This document shows positions 21,701 to 31,300 of a DNA stretch of 64,000 nucleotides, in pieces (positions within the stretch are counted from its first letter, which is position 1; the number at the start of each line of letters is the position of its first letter). The DNA is from Pythium myriotylum (Eukaryota; Oomycota; Peronosporomycetes; Pythiales; Pythiaceae). Where the stretch lies: contig JALJCQ010000009.1 of assembly GCA_023091665.1 (NCBI GenBank), positions 2,294,001 to 2,358,000 of the forward strand, in the 5' to 3' direction. The translations under genes and the position numbers were made by a program. The notes below the pieces were generated by a model that was given only the letters and a program-made list of their open reading frames with translations, ran no database searches and was not told where the DNA came from.

Positions 21701-22301
21701 CCGCGCTGTTGACGACGCGCATGCCGCGGCCTCCGCCACCCATAGCGGCCTTGATGATCACGGGGTAGCCGACACCAGAGTCGATGAACTTGCGCGCCTC
21801 TTCGACGGTGGAGACGGGTCCGTCCGTGCCGGGGACGACCGGTACGCCGCTCTCAATCGCAATCTCTCGCGCGGCCGTCTTGTCGCCGAAGCGGCTCAAG
21901 TTCTCCGGCGTCGGGCCGACGAAGATGATGCCGTTCTTGGCACACTCCTCGGCGAAGCCAACGTTCTCCGAGAGGAATCCGTAGCCCGGGTGGATGGCAT
22001 CGACGTGGTTGTCCTTGGCGACCTGGATGATGGACGGAATGTCGAGGTAGGCCCCAACGGGGGTCTTGTCCTTGCCCACGAGGAAAGACTCGTCGGCCTT
22101 GTAGCGGTGCTGCGTGAAGCGGTCCTCCTTGGAGAAGATGCCGACCGTGCGGATGCCGAGCTCGTTGCCGGCGCGCATGATGCGCGTGGCGATCTCGCCG
22201 CGGTTGGCGGCCATGAGCTTCTTGATCGTGCTCATGTCGCGCGCGTCCACGAGGTGCTGCGGGCGCACGCGCACGCGCTGGAGCTTCTGCATGCGCAGCA
22301 T
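18741..22301 (-). CDS. PYC: Pyruvate carboxylase
   Basis: Intronless, 1,186 residues from the ATG at 22301, close to the 1,150-1,190 usual for the family. Order: biotin carboxylase (ANRGEIATRIMRA, GYGFLSENVGF, ATP-grasp GGGGRGMR, EVNPRIQVEHTITEE), carboxyltransferase (TTWRDAHQSLLATRLR, EMWGGATFDVAMRFL), allosteric/tetramerisation linker, and a biotinyl carrier domain with AMKMET, where Lys 1143 is the predicted biotin site. It carboxylates pyruvate to oxaloacetate with ATP and bicarbonate. The first 30 residues are Arg/Leu/Gln-rich and could target mitochondria. The start at 22301 is favoured because an initiator-like element lies 30-48 bp upstream; a GTG slightly upstream is less likely. No frame damage was seen. 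Confidence 0.97.
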   Translation of the reverse strand: MLRMQKLQRVRVRPQHLVDARDMSTIKKLMAANRGEIATRIMRAGNELGIRTVGIFSKEDRFTQHRYKADESFLVGKDKTPVGAYLDIPSIIQVAKDNHVDAIHPGYGFLSENVGFAEECAKNGIIFVGPTPENLSRFGDKTAAREIAIESGVPVVPGTDGPVSTVEEARKFIDSGVGYPVIIKAAMGGGGRGMRVVNSADELAENFARASSEALAAFGDGTVFIERYVNKPRHIEVQILGDGKGNVVHLYHRDCSVQRRHQKVLETAPAVGLPPATEKAMIEDAVRLTKAAKYLNAGTVEFLVDQQGRHYFIEVNPRIQVEHTITEEITGIDLVQSQIRLAGGASFEELGLDQDKIKPRGHAMQCRVTTEDPSQGFRPDSGVIEVFRSPGGMGIRLDDGPGFVGAHITPHYDSLLVKVTARALDRGDCAHKLKRALQEFRVRGVTTNKSFVLNVLNHPDFVRGVIDTSFIAENPQLLEPSKSTNRGQKLLKYIGNTIVNGPEKALGATGPAPSKVEPIVPVLKTPTFAKGHKSLRSIYLEQGPEAFARAVREKQGLLLMDTTWRDAHQSLLATRLRTRDMTAIAPATAIAMRNAYSLEMWGGATFDVAMRFLREDPWDRLAELREAVPDIPFQMLLRGANAVGYTSYPDNVVYKFCEKAQQTGMDVFRVFDSLNYIENMRLGIDAVGAAGGIIEGTMCYTGDVSDPARGLYNLDYYMDFTRKLVDLGIHVLCIKDMAGLLKPQAARLLVSSIRKEFPNLPIHVHTHDTAGTGVSSMLECAYAGADAVDVASDAMSGTTSQPSMGAVVQALKGSKYDTGVDFDEINQINDYWEAMRGVYAPFESGQKTGSADVYIHEMPGGQYTNLLYQSQQLGLAGQWPAIKRAYATANKLLGDIIKVTPSSKVVGDFAQFIVQNNLTEAQVIEDAEKLSFPKSVVEYFQGYLGIPHHGFPEPLRSRVLKGKLLPNGKSMFEGRPGAEMAPYDFESAEKELKSKYGEQIRDVDVLSHAIYPDVFDNFMKFKAQYGSMHFLDTRTFLTGLEVDREVELQIEHGKNIFVKLIAVGGVSKTDGTRDVLFELNGRQRVIKVTDEKAGVATTSKPKANPAVAGSVGAPMPGVVLEVKVKQGEQVKAGTPLVVLSAMKMETVVAAPVSGKIKAIHSMVGDTMTAGDLIVEIDETGNDEVEE

Positions 22302-22330
22302 CTTGGCGCTGGGACTCGGTGTTCTCACGC

Positions 22331-22349
22331 CAACAATTGCGAACTGAGC
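22331..22349 (-). promoter_or_regulatory. Oomycete initiator-like element of pyruvate carboxylase
   Basis: On the minus strand: GCTCAGTTCGCAATTGTTG, very close to the oomycete Inr/FPR consensus GCTCATTYYNCAWTTTTNY. It places transcription start about 45 bp before the ATG at 22301, a typical short 5' UTR. Confidence 0.6.
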
Positions 22350-22741
22350 GGTCAGTCCGACGAGATCCGACGGAGCTCTTCAAGAGGCAAGATACCGGAG
22401 TTGTGCAAACATCGTACTTAGGCGCGAGAATCGGACTTTAGCGGGAGAACACGAGGTTTTGAGGTGCAAAGAATCGCCCACTGTGGCACATCAACGCAGT
22501 CGGTCGACGCAGGACTTGTCACAACACGCGGTTGCTGGTTGCGAACACTTGGTGTTTGTATATGGAGGCGGCGGCGTTGCAACTTGAGGGGGGAGACGGG
22601 CATGTCGAACTTCCATCTCTCGGGATCGAAGCAGAAAACGGAGTGCACACGAGACGGGCCAGCACATGGCTCCATCACCAGCGCGTGAGGCCAGTGTGTG
22701 GCGGATGAGCCCTTCGCCGCCATTCCTCGCTGCCACCACAT

Positions 22742-22773
22742 GCTCCCATCCGCCACTGGTGGCGGATGGGAGC
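22742..22773. repeat. Perfect 32-bp palindrome (15-bp arms, 2-bp loop)
   Basis: gctcccatccgccac, then tg, then the exact reverse complement. It is GC-rich and would form a very stable cruciform or hairpin. It stands alone in the divergent intergenic region; no neighbouring coding sequence depends on it. Confidence 0.95.
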
Positions 22774-23579
22774 TGCTCGACTGACCGGATGAGGTTTTTT
22801 CGATCGGAAGCACTGACTTTGGTCATGGGACGGCGACTTCCTCCGCGAGCTCTGCGAAGAGACCGAGTGAATCACATGTGCGCTGAGGAATCGCAGCGCT
22901 TCCGTTGTGAGTCAGGGCGACCGAGACCATCCGGCGTGTTAACAGTCGATCGAATGACGAAGGAGAGAAAGAGGGAAGAATTCTCCCATTATCGGTGGGA
23001 GCGAGAGCGCGCACGACTGGCGCGTGAACGGTGTCTACACGAGCACAAATTACTGTGTCTACACTGATGGCTCCACTAGCTTCTACCTTCTCTCGCGCTG
23101 TGGAGATTTCGTGCACAGAGTGCTCAAAACTAAAGTCAGCGTTGCTGCGGCAATTCCAGCAGAAAAATTCTGGTGGCGAAGCTGAAGCACCGGTCTGTGG
23201 ACGGTGCGCTCGCATGCGCAAGTGACGCCGCCACTTCCGGTCCAGAAAGTGGGTGGCAGGGACGGGCTCTGCCCGTGCCGTCTAATCTCGACGAGGGCTG
23301 CGAACAGTATTACTCCGGGGAGGTTGAGTAGACTTGACCTCGAATGCGCGAACTCTTTCACAAGCCTCTAGAAGTTCGTTCCCTCTTCAAATAGATGGCT
23401 TCAGGGAGTTAACGAGCCGAGCCGAGCCTTCTTGGCTCGAAGCACTTGAAGTTGCCTTTTAGAAATGATAGAAATGGTTGATCCCCAGTTTGTCTCGTCA
23501 ACAGCGCGTGAGCGGCGAGCAATCGTCCTCCAGACCTCCCGGGCCCGAGGCGGATCCTTTAACAGACCAAGTCGCCGCC

Positions 23580-24377
23580 ATGGCCGAAGAGATCGTCGTG
23601 CGTCGCTACAAGCATGGCCGCCACGTGCTGGTCGCGGAGATGTACCGCCCCAAGCTCAAGAACGCGTTCAACGACGCGCTCTACCGCCAGCTCATTGAGG
23701 CGATCGACCAGCTCAAGAGCGACGACGAACTCCACGCGCTCGTGATCACGGGCCACGGCGACTTCTTCACGAGCGGCGCCGACATTGGCCAGGGCATTGA
23801 TATGGACGAAAACGGCAACGCCGTCGTGCCGTCCAAGGGATGGTCCAGGAAGTTCATGGACGCCATGGTCGCTTGCCCCAAGGTGCTCGTTGCCGCGGTC
23901 AACGGCCGCTCCATCGGCATTGGCGTCACGCTGCTGCTCCACTGTGACTTTGTGTACGCAGTGGAACACGCGACGTTCTGGACGCCGTTCATGCGCATCG
24001 GTATCGTGCCCGAGTTTGCTGCTTCGTACTTGTTCCCACTGGTGCTGGGCCCCCAGCTCGCGAACGATATGCTCATGCGATCGCGCGTCATCGATTCGAA
24101 GCGCGCCCTCGCGCACGGCCTCGTGGGCCACGTGCTTCCGGCCGAAAACTTCCTCAAGAAGGTTCTGGCCGACCTCGAGCCCATGGTGTCGGTGCCTCTG
24201 ACAGCCAAGAACCTCCCGGCGTACAAGTCGCTCTTGCGTCGCACTCGCGAGCATGAGATCCGCGAGACCATCCACCAGGAGTACATCGAGCTCGACCGCC
24301 GCTCGCTCTCGGGAGAAACCCACGAGGCGTTCATGCAGCTGCTCGCCCAGCTCAAGCCCAAGTCGAGCAGGCTCTAG
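23580..24377 (+). CDS. ECI2: Enoyl-CoA hydratase/isomerase family protein, ECI2-like, probably peroxisomal
   Basis: Intronless, 265 residues, start at the ATG in gccgccATGGCC. Crotonase fold: SGADIGQG oxyanion loop, NGRSIGIGVTLLLHCDFVYA, ATFWTPFMRIGIVPEFAASY. The Glu in VPEFAAS aligns with the catalytic Glu of delta3,delta2-enoyl-CoA isomerases (ECI2), and the second hydratase Glu is not evident, so isomerase is preferred over hydratase. The last three residues are S-R-L, an acceptable PTS1 peroxisomal signal. The expected role is to shift double bonds during beta-oxidation of unsaturated fatty acids. Divergent from pyruvate carboxylase. Confidence 0.88.
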   Translation: MAEEIVVRRYKHGRHVLVAEMYRPKLKNAFNDALYRQLIEAIDQLKSDDELHALVITGHGDFFTSGADIGQGIDMDENGNAVVPSKGWSRKFMDAMVACPKVLVAAVNGRSIGIGVTLLLHCDFVYAVEHATFWTPFMRIGIVPEFAASYLFPLVLGPQLANDMLMRSRVIDSKRALAHGLVGHVLPAENFLKKVLADLEPMVSVPLTAKNLPAYKSLLRRTREHEIRETIHQEYIELDRRSLSGETHEAFMQLLAQLKPKSSRL

Positions 24378-25318
24378 GGCTCCTCACCTCCGACCAGCAC
24401 CGACAGAAAGTCGGTGCCTGCATGAGTAGGCCCCCCGTGTATTCACAAACAGAGCGTCGTTGACCTCACCGTGTGCAACTTGGAGTTCGAGTCCGCGGAG
24501 TTGACTGCCGCACCTGGAAAGGAGGGCGGCGCAGGTATCCCGCCTTCGGCCCTGCTCTTAACGACCTCCATGGGTAATTTACCTAGCTGTAACCGCCGGG
24601 GATGCCACCGCGTGTGCTCGCCATCGCAAAAAATCCGGCTGGGTTACGGAAATCCCGATAAATCGGATCGCAGGACCAGGATTCCAGGTTTTTCAGCTCC
24701 CATGAGACGGTGAACTTGACCTGGCGCCAGGTTGCGCTGCGCCTGGAAAAGCCAGAATCCACTGGCCACGCCCACAGCTGATTCGCGGGTTTCCCAGTTC
24801 TCTTCAAATAGATCCGCGCCGAACCAGAGTTGTCGCAGCATTGACGACCGCCGCGGAGCCCCCTCGTTGGCGCCATTGACGAGGGCGGCAGTGGGCGCCG
24901 GGGAGCCTCGCGCACGCCCCGGCAGCGTGCGCTCGCGTCTTTCTCGCCATGGACGTCCGAGCCGTCGGTGGAACGCCCCAACTCAAAACCTCTCGGCCCT
25001 AGCCCTATTCAAAGGCAGGGTCCAGATGGCATCAGGGGTAGGGGTTCGTCCACCCCGCGGTGACGGGTCCTCGTGGTGGGTGTCCTCCCGAGAACCCGTT
25101 TTCGCCTCTGTGTTTCCGCACATTATCCTCCCGCGCGCACAGACCCGTGGAAGTCCACCCAGCCGACCCGCGTGGCCTGTCTCTGGCGCGTGCCGTGCGG
25201 TTGTGGGTCGTTGGCGTCGGCTCGAAACGGCTTGTCGGAAAGGGCCGAGAAAGCGGGCGAGCCCCAATCGCAGTCGCCAACGTTGGGGCGCTGCGCCGGT
25301 AGTTTCCTTCTGGCCGCC
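24378..25318. other. 941-bp gap upstream of glucan synthase, no gene seen
   Basis: Includes the isomerase 3' UTR and the glucan synthase promoter and leader. A 12-bp palindrome cctggcgccagg is at about 24719-24730. The synthase frame is open upstream to 25073 but has no ATG before 25319. Other open frames are GC-driven. Confidence 0.5.
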
Positions 25319-28300
25319 ATGAAGTCGGAGGCGGCGCCGCGCGCGAGCATGCAGCGGCAGGCGTCCCAGCGCCGGCGCGCCACGTCCAACTACCAGACGC
25401 TGGACGACCAGGCGGCCGAGCGCCGCGGCTCGCTCGCCGAGGCCAAGTCCTCGCTGCTGCTCAGCAGCGCCCACGGCGTCGGCATCGGCGGCGGGCTGCC
25501 CTCGGTCGCGCGCAGCCACGCCGTCTTCGAGCTGCTCCAGCTCAAGTTCGGCTTCCAGGAAGGCAGCGTGCGCAACCAGCGCGAGCACTTCGACGGGTGG
25601 CTCCTCAACTACGAGTCGCGCATGGCCGCGCCCGACGCCGACGAGGCCGTGCGCCTCGTCCACGCAAAGTTCTTCAAGAACTACACGCGCTGGTGCGCCT
25701 TCCTGCGCGCCAAGCCCCACCTCGCCGACGCCACCGCGCCGCGAGGACTCGCCGAGCGACAGGTGGCGCTCTTCCTGCTCATCTGGGGCGAGGCCGGCAA
25801 CCTGCGCTTCATGCCCGAGTGCCTCTGCTTCCTCTACCACTCGATGGCCGCCAAGCTCGAGACCATCGAACGGCTCCCCAACCTCCCGGAAGGCGCCTTC
25901 CTGCGCCGCGTCGTGCGCCCGCTCTACCAGGTCATCGCCCGCATGCGCACCGTCTCCGGCCACGGCAAGGGCACGCTCGACCACGCCGCTATCACCAACT
26001 ACGACGACGTCAACGAGTTCTTCTGGACGCCGCGCTGCCTCGACTTCGACGAGCTCAACGTCGCCGAGGCCGTCGGCGTGCAGAACTTCAAGACCTTCAA
26101 AGAGAGACGCAGCTTCTTTAACCCGCTGCTCGGCTTCTTCCGCATCTACTTTTTCCTGCTCGTCATGTTCCACACGCTCATCGTCATCGCCTACGTCGCG
26201 TACCGATCCGACCCGAAACTCATGAGCGGGATCGACTTTTACTCCAACTTTTTCTCGTCTACCATCACGGACCTCCGCAACCATGCCTTTTTCTCCATTT
26301 TCCTCACGGTCTCGGGGCTACTCGCGCTCAAGGCCGTGCTCGAGGTCTGGCTCGGAGGCACGCTCATCTTCGGCCGCACAGCGTACGCCGCGGCGCTCTT
26401 TGCGCGGCTCTGTTGGCACTCCATCTTCTTCGCGCTTTTCGCTGCCGTCAATGCGTCGCCGTACGAGAAACTCGTTGGGGACTCCGATCTGCTCTCGATG
26501 GCGCCGGTGATCACGGGTGCCTACGTCGTGCCCGTGCTTATGGCTTCGATTCTCAAGATGTGCTGTGGGCGCTTGGTGTGGAACAGCCCGCTCCTCAGCG
26601 GTTTTGACGGCAGGCGGGAGCAGTTCATCGGTCGCAACATGGACCAAAGTTGGGGAGCGCTTCTATCGTACGGGCTGTTCTGGACGGTGCTATTTGTGCT
26701 CAAGTTCCTCTTCAACTTGCAGCTCATGATCAAGCCGCTCATCGGCCCCACCTACGAGATCTACAGCATTCAGGTTTCTTCCAAGAATGCAGTCATTGAG
26801 TCAGACCACAACATCGCCTTCTTGGTCGCAATGTGGGCTCCAATCTTCCTCGTGTACCTGTATGATGCACAGATTTGGCTCGCAATCATGCAGGCCATTG
26901 TCGGCGCCGTCATTGGTATCGGTCTGAAGATTGGCAACTCTTCACGCATGCCGGAGTTTGTGGACCGACTCAAGGTCGCTCCATCTCTGTTCGATAACAA
27001 GGTGGTTTCACTGGCTGCTCGGGGTCATGGCTCCGTGGAGCCAGGCCATGCACGAACGCTATCAGAGTCGGCACATGCCCCAGACGCAAATAGCCGTCTC
27101 CGTTTCGCTGTGGTGTGGAACGAGATTGTGAGTAGCTTCCGTCTTTCCGATTTGCTCGACGATCGGGAAACTGCAATTCTCCAGTACCAAATTGCCGACT
27201 CAGGTGCTGTCGAAGACCCAGTGTTCTTGATTGCGGGTCAAGCCCAGACGGCAGCCGATATCGCGGCCCGTGCAAAGTCGCGCCGACTCGACGATGTGCG
27301 TCTCAAGAAGGAGCTCGAAAAGGCTGGTGTCTTGGGATGCGCGTTGAACTGCATCGACATTTGCTTTCATATCCTTCGCCAACTCCTGGGCCCTGAGGAT
27401 GCCGAAATCATTAAAGTCTTCGACCAAATCATTCATTCGGGCAAGGTGGGCTCAGTGATAAATCTTATCCACGTGCCACTTGTGCGTGAGAACGTGGTGG
27501 ATTTGCTCGCGAGTATTTTGGACCTTCCTGAACCGAGTATAGTTCCAAGCGCAACCGGCGGCACCCAGTCGTTCTTCGGGCTACAACAGGACCAGGTGGT
27601 CGTGATTGTTCAGCGTGTGGATTCTTTGTTGAAGAGTATCGAGTTGATGCTGGAAGAAGAATGGATGGCTGAGAAAGTACGCCAGTCGGTGTTTGCTAAG
27701 ATGACGCCAGATCTAACCTATCAAAAGCAACAGCTTGTCTCGCTCTTCGCGGATCGAAACAGCCAGAGCGAAGAAGATGGTCGCCGGACTTCGCCCAACT
27801 CGAACGAGAGCATTATTTCTCTCTCGACGCGACTCTTCTTCCTTTTGACGTTGGACGCAGCTGACGCATTGCCTCGTTGCCACGAAGCCCGTCGTCGTAT
27901 GAGCTTCTTCTTGAACTCTTTGTCCATGAAGATGCCCACTATCAAGTCGATTGCCTCGATGCATTCCTTCTCGGTGATCACGCCGTACTACAATGAACCT
28001 GTGCTTTACTCAGTTGACGAGCTCAACGGCCGCGTGACCGCGAACCCGTTATTCCGCAAGGTCGAAGCCAAGGGGCGTGACTTGAGCATCCTGAAGTACC
28101 TCATTACGTTTCACAGTGATGAATGGGGCAACTTCTTGGAGCGCGTTGGCGCCACATCTATTGATGAGGCGTTGGCGGAGACGCCCACACAGGTTCGACT
28201 GTGGGCGTCGATGCGAGGTCAGACACTCGCGCGTACTGTGCACGGAATGATGATGTACGAAGATGCATTAAAGATGCTTCGCTGGCTCGAGATAGGCTCT

Positions 28301-31300
28301 GATCATAACGTCTCCCACCTGGACAAGATCAAGCAGATGGACCGCATTGCGGGGCTGAAGTTCTCGTACGTGACAAGTTGCCAGATCTACTCTGAACAGC
28401 TTGCAGCCGGTGATTCTCGCGCTGCTGATATTGATCTCCTCATGCGAAAGTACCCGAACTGGCGAGTGAGCTACGTCGATACAATTCATCCACCGCCAGG
28501 AAGTGCTACTGAGCCTCGTTATGATTGCGTTCTTGTGAAGTCTGACGGCGATGAAATTGTTGAGGTGTACCGCTACGAGCTCCCAGGCAATCCAATGATC
28601 GGTGAGGGCAAGCCAGAGAACCAGAACATTGCTCTCCCATTCACGCGTGGTGAGTATGTCCAAACGATTGATATGAACCAAGAACACTACTTTGAAGAGG
28701 CTCTGAAGATTCCGAACTTCTTAGCGACGGCTACGGAGAATGGTGCGAATGTGTCTATTATCGGCATGAAGGAACATATTTTCACGGGCCGCGCATCGTC
28801 TTTGGCACACTTCATGACTCTTCAAGAGCTTGTCTTTGTTAGTCTGACCCAGCGTGTGCTCGCTCGGCCACTACGATCCCGAATGCACTACGGACATCCA
28901 GATGTGTTCGATAAATCATTTGTAATGGCTAGCGGCGGTGTCTCCAAGGCTAGCAAGGGTATCAACTTGTCTGAAGATGTGTTCAGTGGCTACAACGCAG
29001 CATTACGTGGCGAGCACGTTACTCATGTGGAGTTCATGCAGTGCGGCAAGGGTCGTGATGTGACTTTGAGCCAGATCAATGCATTCGAGGCGAAGCTATC
29101 AAACGGGTCGGCTGAGAGCTCGCTATCTCGCGAGTCTCACCGTATGGCATCGGGCATGGACTTCTTCCGTCTCAATTCTATGTTTTACGGCCACATGGGC
29201 TTCTACATCTGTAACGCCATGGTTGTGCTGTGTGTCTTCGTGTACGCGTACTCGAAGCTCTACATTGTGCTTCATGAAGATGTCCAGAATGCCGCCATTG
29301 TAAAGACAAACACGCTCGACGACCTCGCGGAAGTGTTAAACACCCAGTTCATCTTCCAGTTCGGTATGCTCATGACAATCCCGCTCATCGCCACTTTGTT
29401 TGTCGAATATGGATGGCGGCAAGCAATCATGAATTTTGTCGAGCTGATCATAACCCTCGGTCCACTTTTCTACATCTTTGAGACGGGAACGAAAGCGCAT
29501 TTCTTTGATGTCGCAATCATGAGAGGCGGCTCTAAGTACCGAGGCACTGGCCGAGGCTTTGCCATCATTCGTGAAACTCTTGTCAATTTTTTCAAGGAGT
29601 ACGCAGCATCGCATTACAGAAAGGCTGTTGAACTCCTGGGTTTGATGATCATCTTTGGACTTTATGGCAACTTCGGCATCGGCACATCGGCCCGAGAAGA
29701 CTACTGTCGAATGATGCACATCAGCACATCGGATTGCTCCAGTTCGGAACTCGTGATTCCAGAGAACGTTACGTTGCTTGAATCATACGGCTCCAAGGGA
29801 CAGGATTATGGGATCGCGTCTTTTGCTGTGTGGCTCTTGGGTGCGACTTGGATTCTTGCTCCATTCTTCTTCAACACGGATGGTATGGATTTCGCAAAGA
29901 CACGCGTGGATATAGCAAACTGGCTCCACTGGATGATGGCGATTCCCGGTGGCAACATGGAGACTCTCCCAAGCGCCCAACGCAGCGCTCCGTCTGACAC
30001 TTGGTTAGATTTCTTCACCTACGAGATGGAACTTGTCAAGGAGATGCGCTGGACCGGCAGAATCGGTTATGCCATTCGCGAACTGCGCCACCCACTGACG
30101 ATGTACTACATTTATATGGTAAGCTTCGACCTGGCTGACCTCGGACTACTAGCTGCATGCGTTGGTGGCATCGCCGTGCTGCTGCTGATAGGAGGGCTCG
30201 CCCTCGGTCCGGTGACCAAGAACAAGGCGCACGTTATTCGTGCGGTACTGTACCTAGTTCTTGTCGTTGGTGGAACGGCTATTGCCCCGATGATTGTCGG
30301 ATCTGCGCAGAGCTGGAGCTTCAAGAAGTCGACCTCGCTCGTCATCGCGATATTTTTGGGATTGTATTCCGTGCTCCAGTACCTCACATTGTTGCACGGT
30401 GTGATGGGGATTCCAGTCGCCAAGTTTAGTCTGGTCATGGAGCTGGCTTTCTTCTTCGACATGACAGTGGGAGTCTTCCTCATCGTACCACTTCTTGTGC
30501 TGTCTGCGTTCCCATTCATGCGTACGATCCAGACTCGCATGATGTACAACGTCAGCTTCTCGCGTGCGCTCAGTACTGGCAGCGAGTACGCCGCCTCGCT
30601 CAGTGTTGTGGTTGGTCTACTCGGTGGCTGGTCTTACGGTTGGCTCTACTGCCTCGTGTTCTCGTTGGGCTACGTCAACTCGGCCAAGGACAACTTCATC
30701 AATGAGTCGTTCATCTACTTTGTCAACGAGAAGCTTTCCTCTGACTTCGAGAAGGAACTTCTCAAGGTGTTTGCTGCTCTCGCTGGCGCAGTGGGTGTCG
30801 TCATCGGTACTTCGATCGCTCACATGATGGGTCGCCGTGTATCAATTATGGCGTCTTGTGTGGCCGTGTTCGGCGGCGTCGGGCTGGTTTTCGTCACGTC
30901 GAGGTCAATGATCATGGTGGGCTGCTGCGTCGTCGTAGCTGGCATCGCAATGCTTTCGGTCGGATGCTTGCTCTACAACTTCGAGATTTGCATGAGAGGC
31001 TGGAAGGGCAAGGGTGTATTGCTTTTCCTTCTCGGTGCGACGTTGGGCTTCTTCGTGGAGTCTATGTTTGTGAACAACATCAATGCGACGGCCATGCGCC
31101 AGGGCTGGGCCAATAAGCCACTGCATTCCTGGCGCTATCAGTTCGTGTTTGGCGCAATCCCTCTCGTAGTGCTGCTGCCGGTTATGTGCATTCTCCCGGA
31201 ATCGCCGTTCTGGCAGTTCCGAAATCGAGATCAAAAGTCGGCAGAAGCGATTTTGGTTCGGCTTCGCCAGAAACACGACGTTGTGGACGAGATGGAGGAC

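Larger units (their letters stand above)
22302..23579. other. 1.28-kb divergent intergenic region
   Basis: Holds the pyruvate carboxylase promoter at its left end and the isomerase promoter at its right. Inside are a perfect 32-bp palindrome (22742-22773) and a smaller hairpin acgggctctgcccgt near 23256. Overlapping short open frames on both strands show no domain and are not called. Confidence 0.5.

Noticed and set aside
20928..22421. 497-codon plus-strand open frame opposite pyruvate carboxylase
   Set aside because: Antisense shadow of the biotin carboxylase domain with no domain of its own.
22418..23225. Several 65-133-codon open frames on both strands in the PYC-ECI2 gap
   Set aside because: Mutually overlapping, without motifs or splice support.
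24480..24500. tRNA B-box-like gttcgagtcc
   Set aside because: The flanking bases do not form a T stem and no A box or acceptor stem is seen upstream.
24983..26284. 433-codon minus-strand open frame opposite the glucan synthase N-terminus
   Set aside because: Low-complexity Ala/Glu/Val/Arg composition caused by the GC-rich coding strand; no motif.
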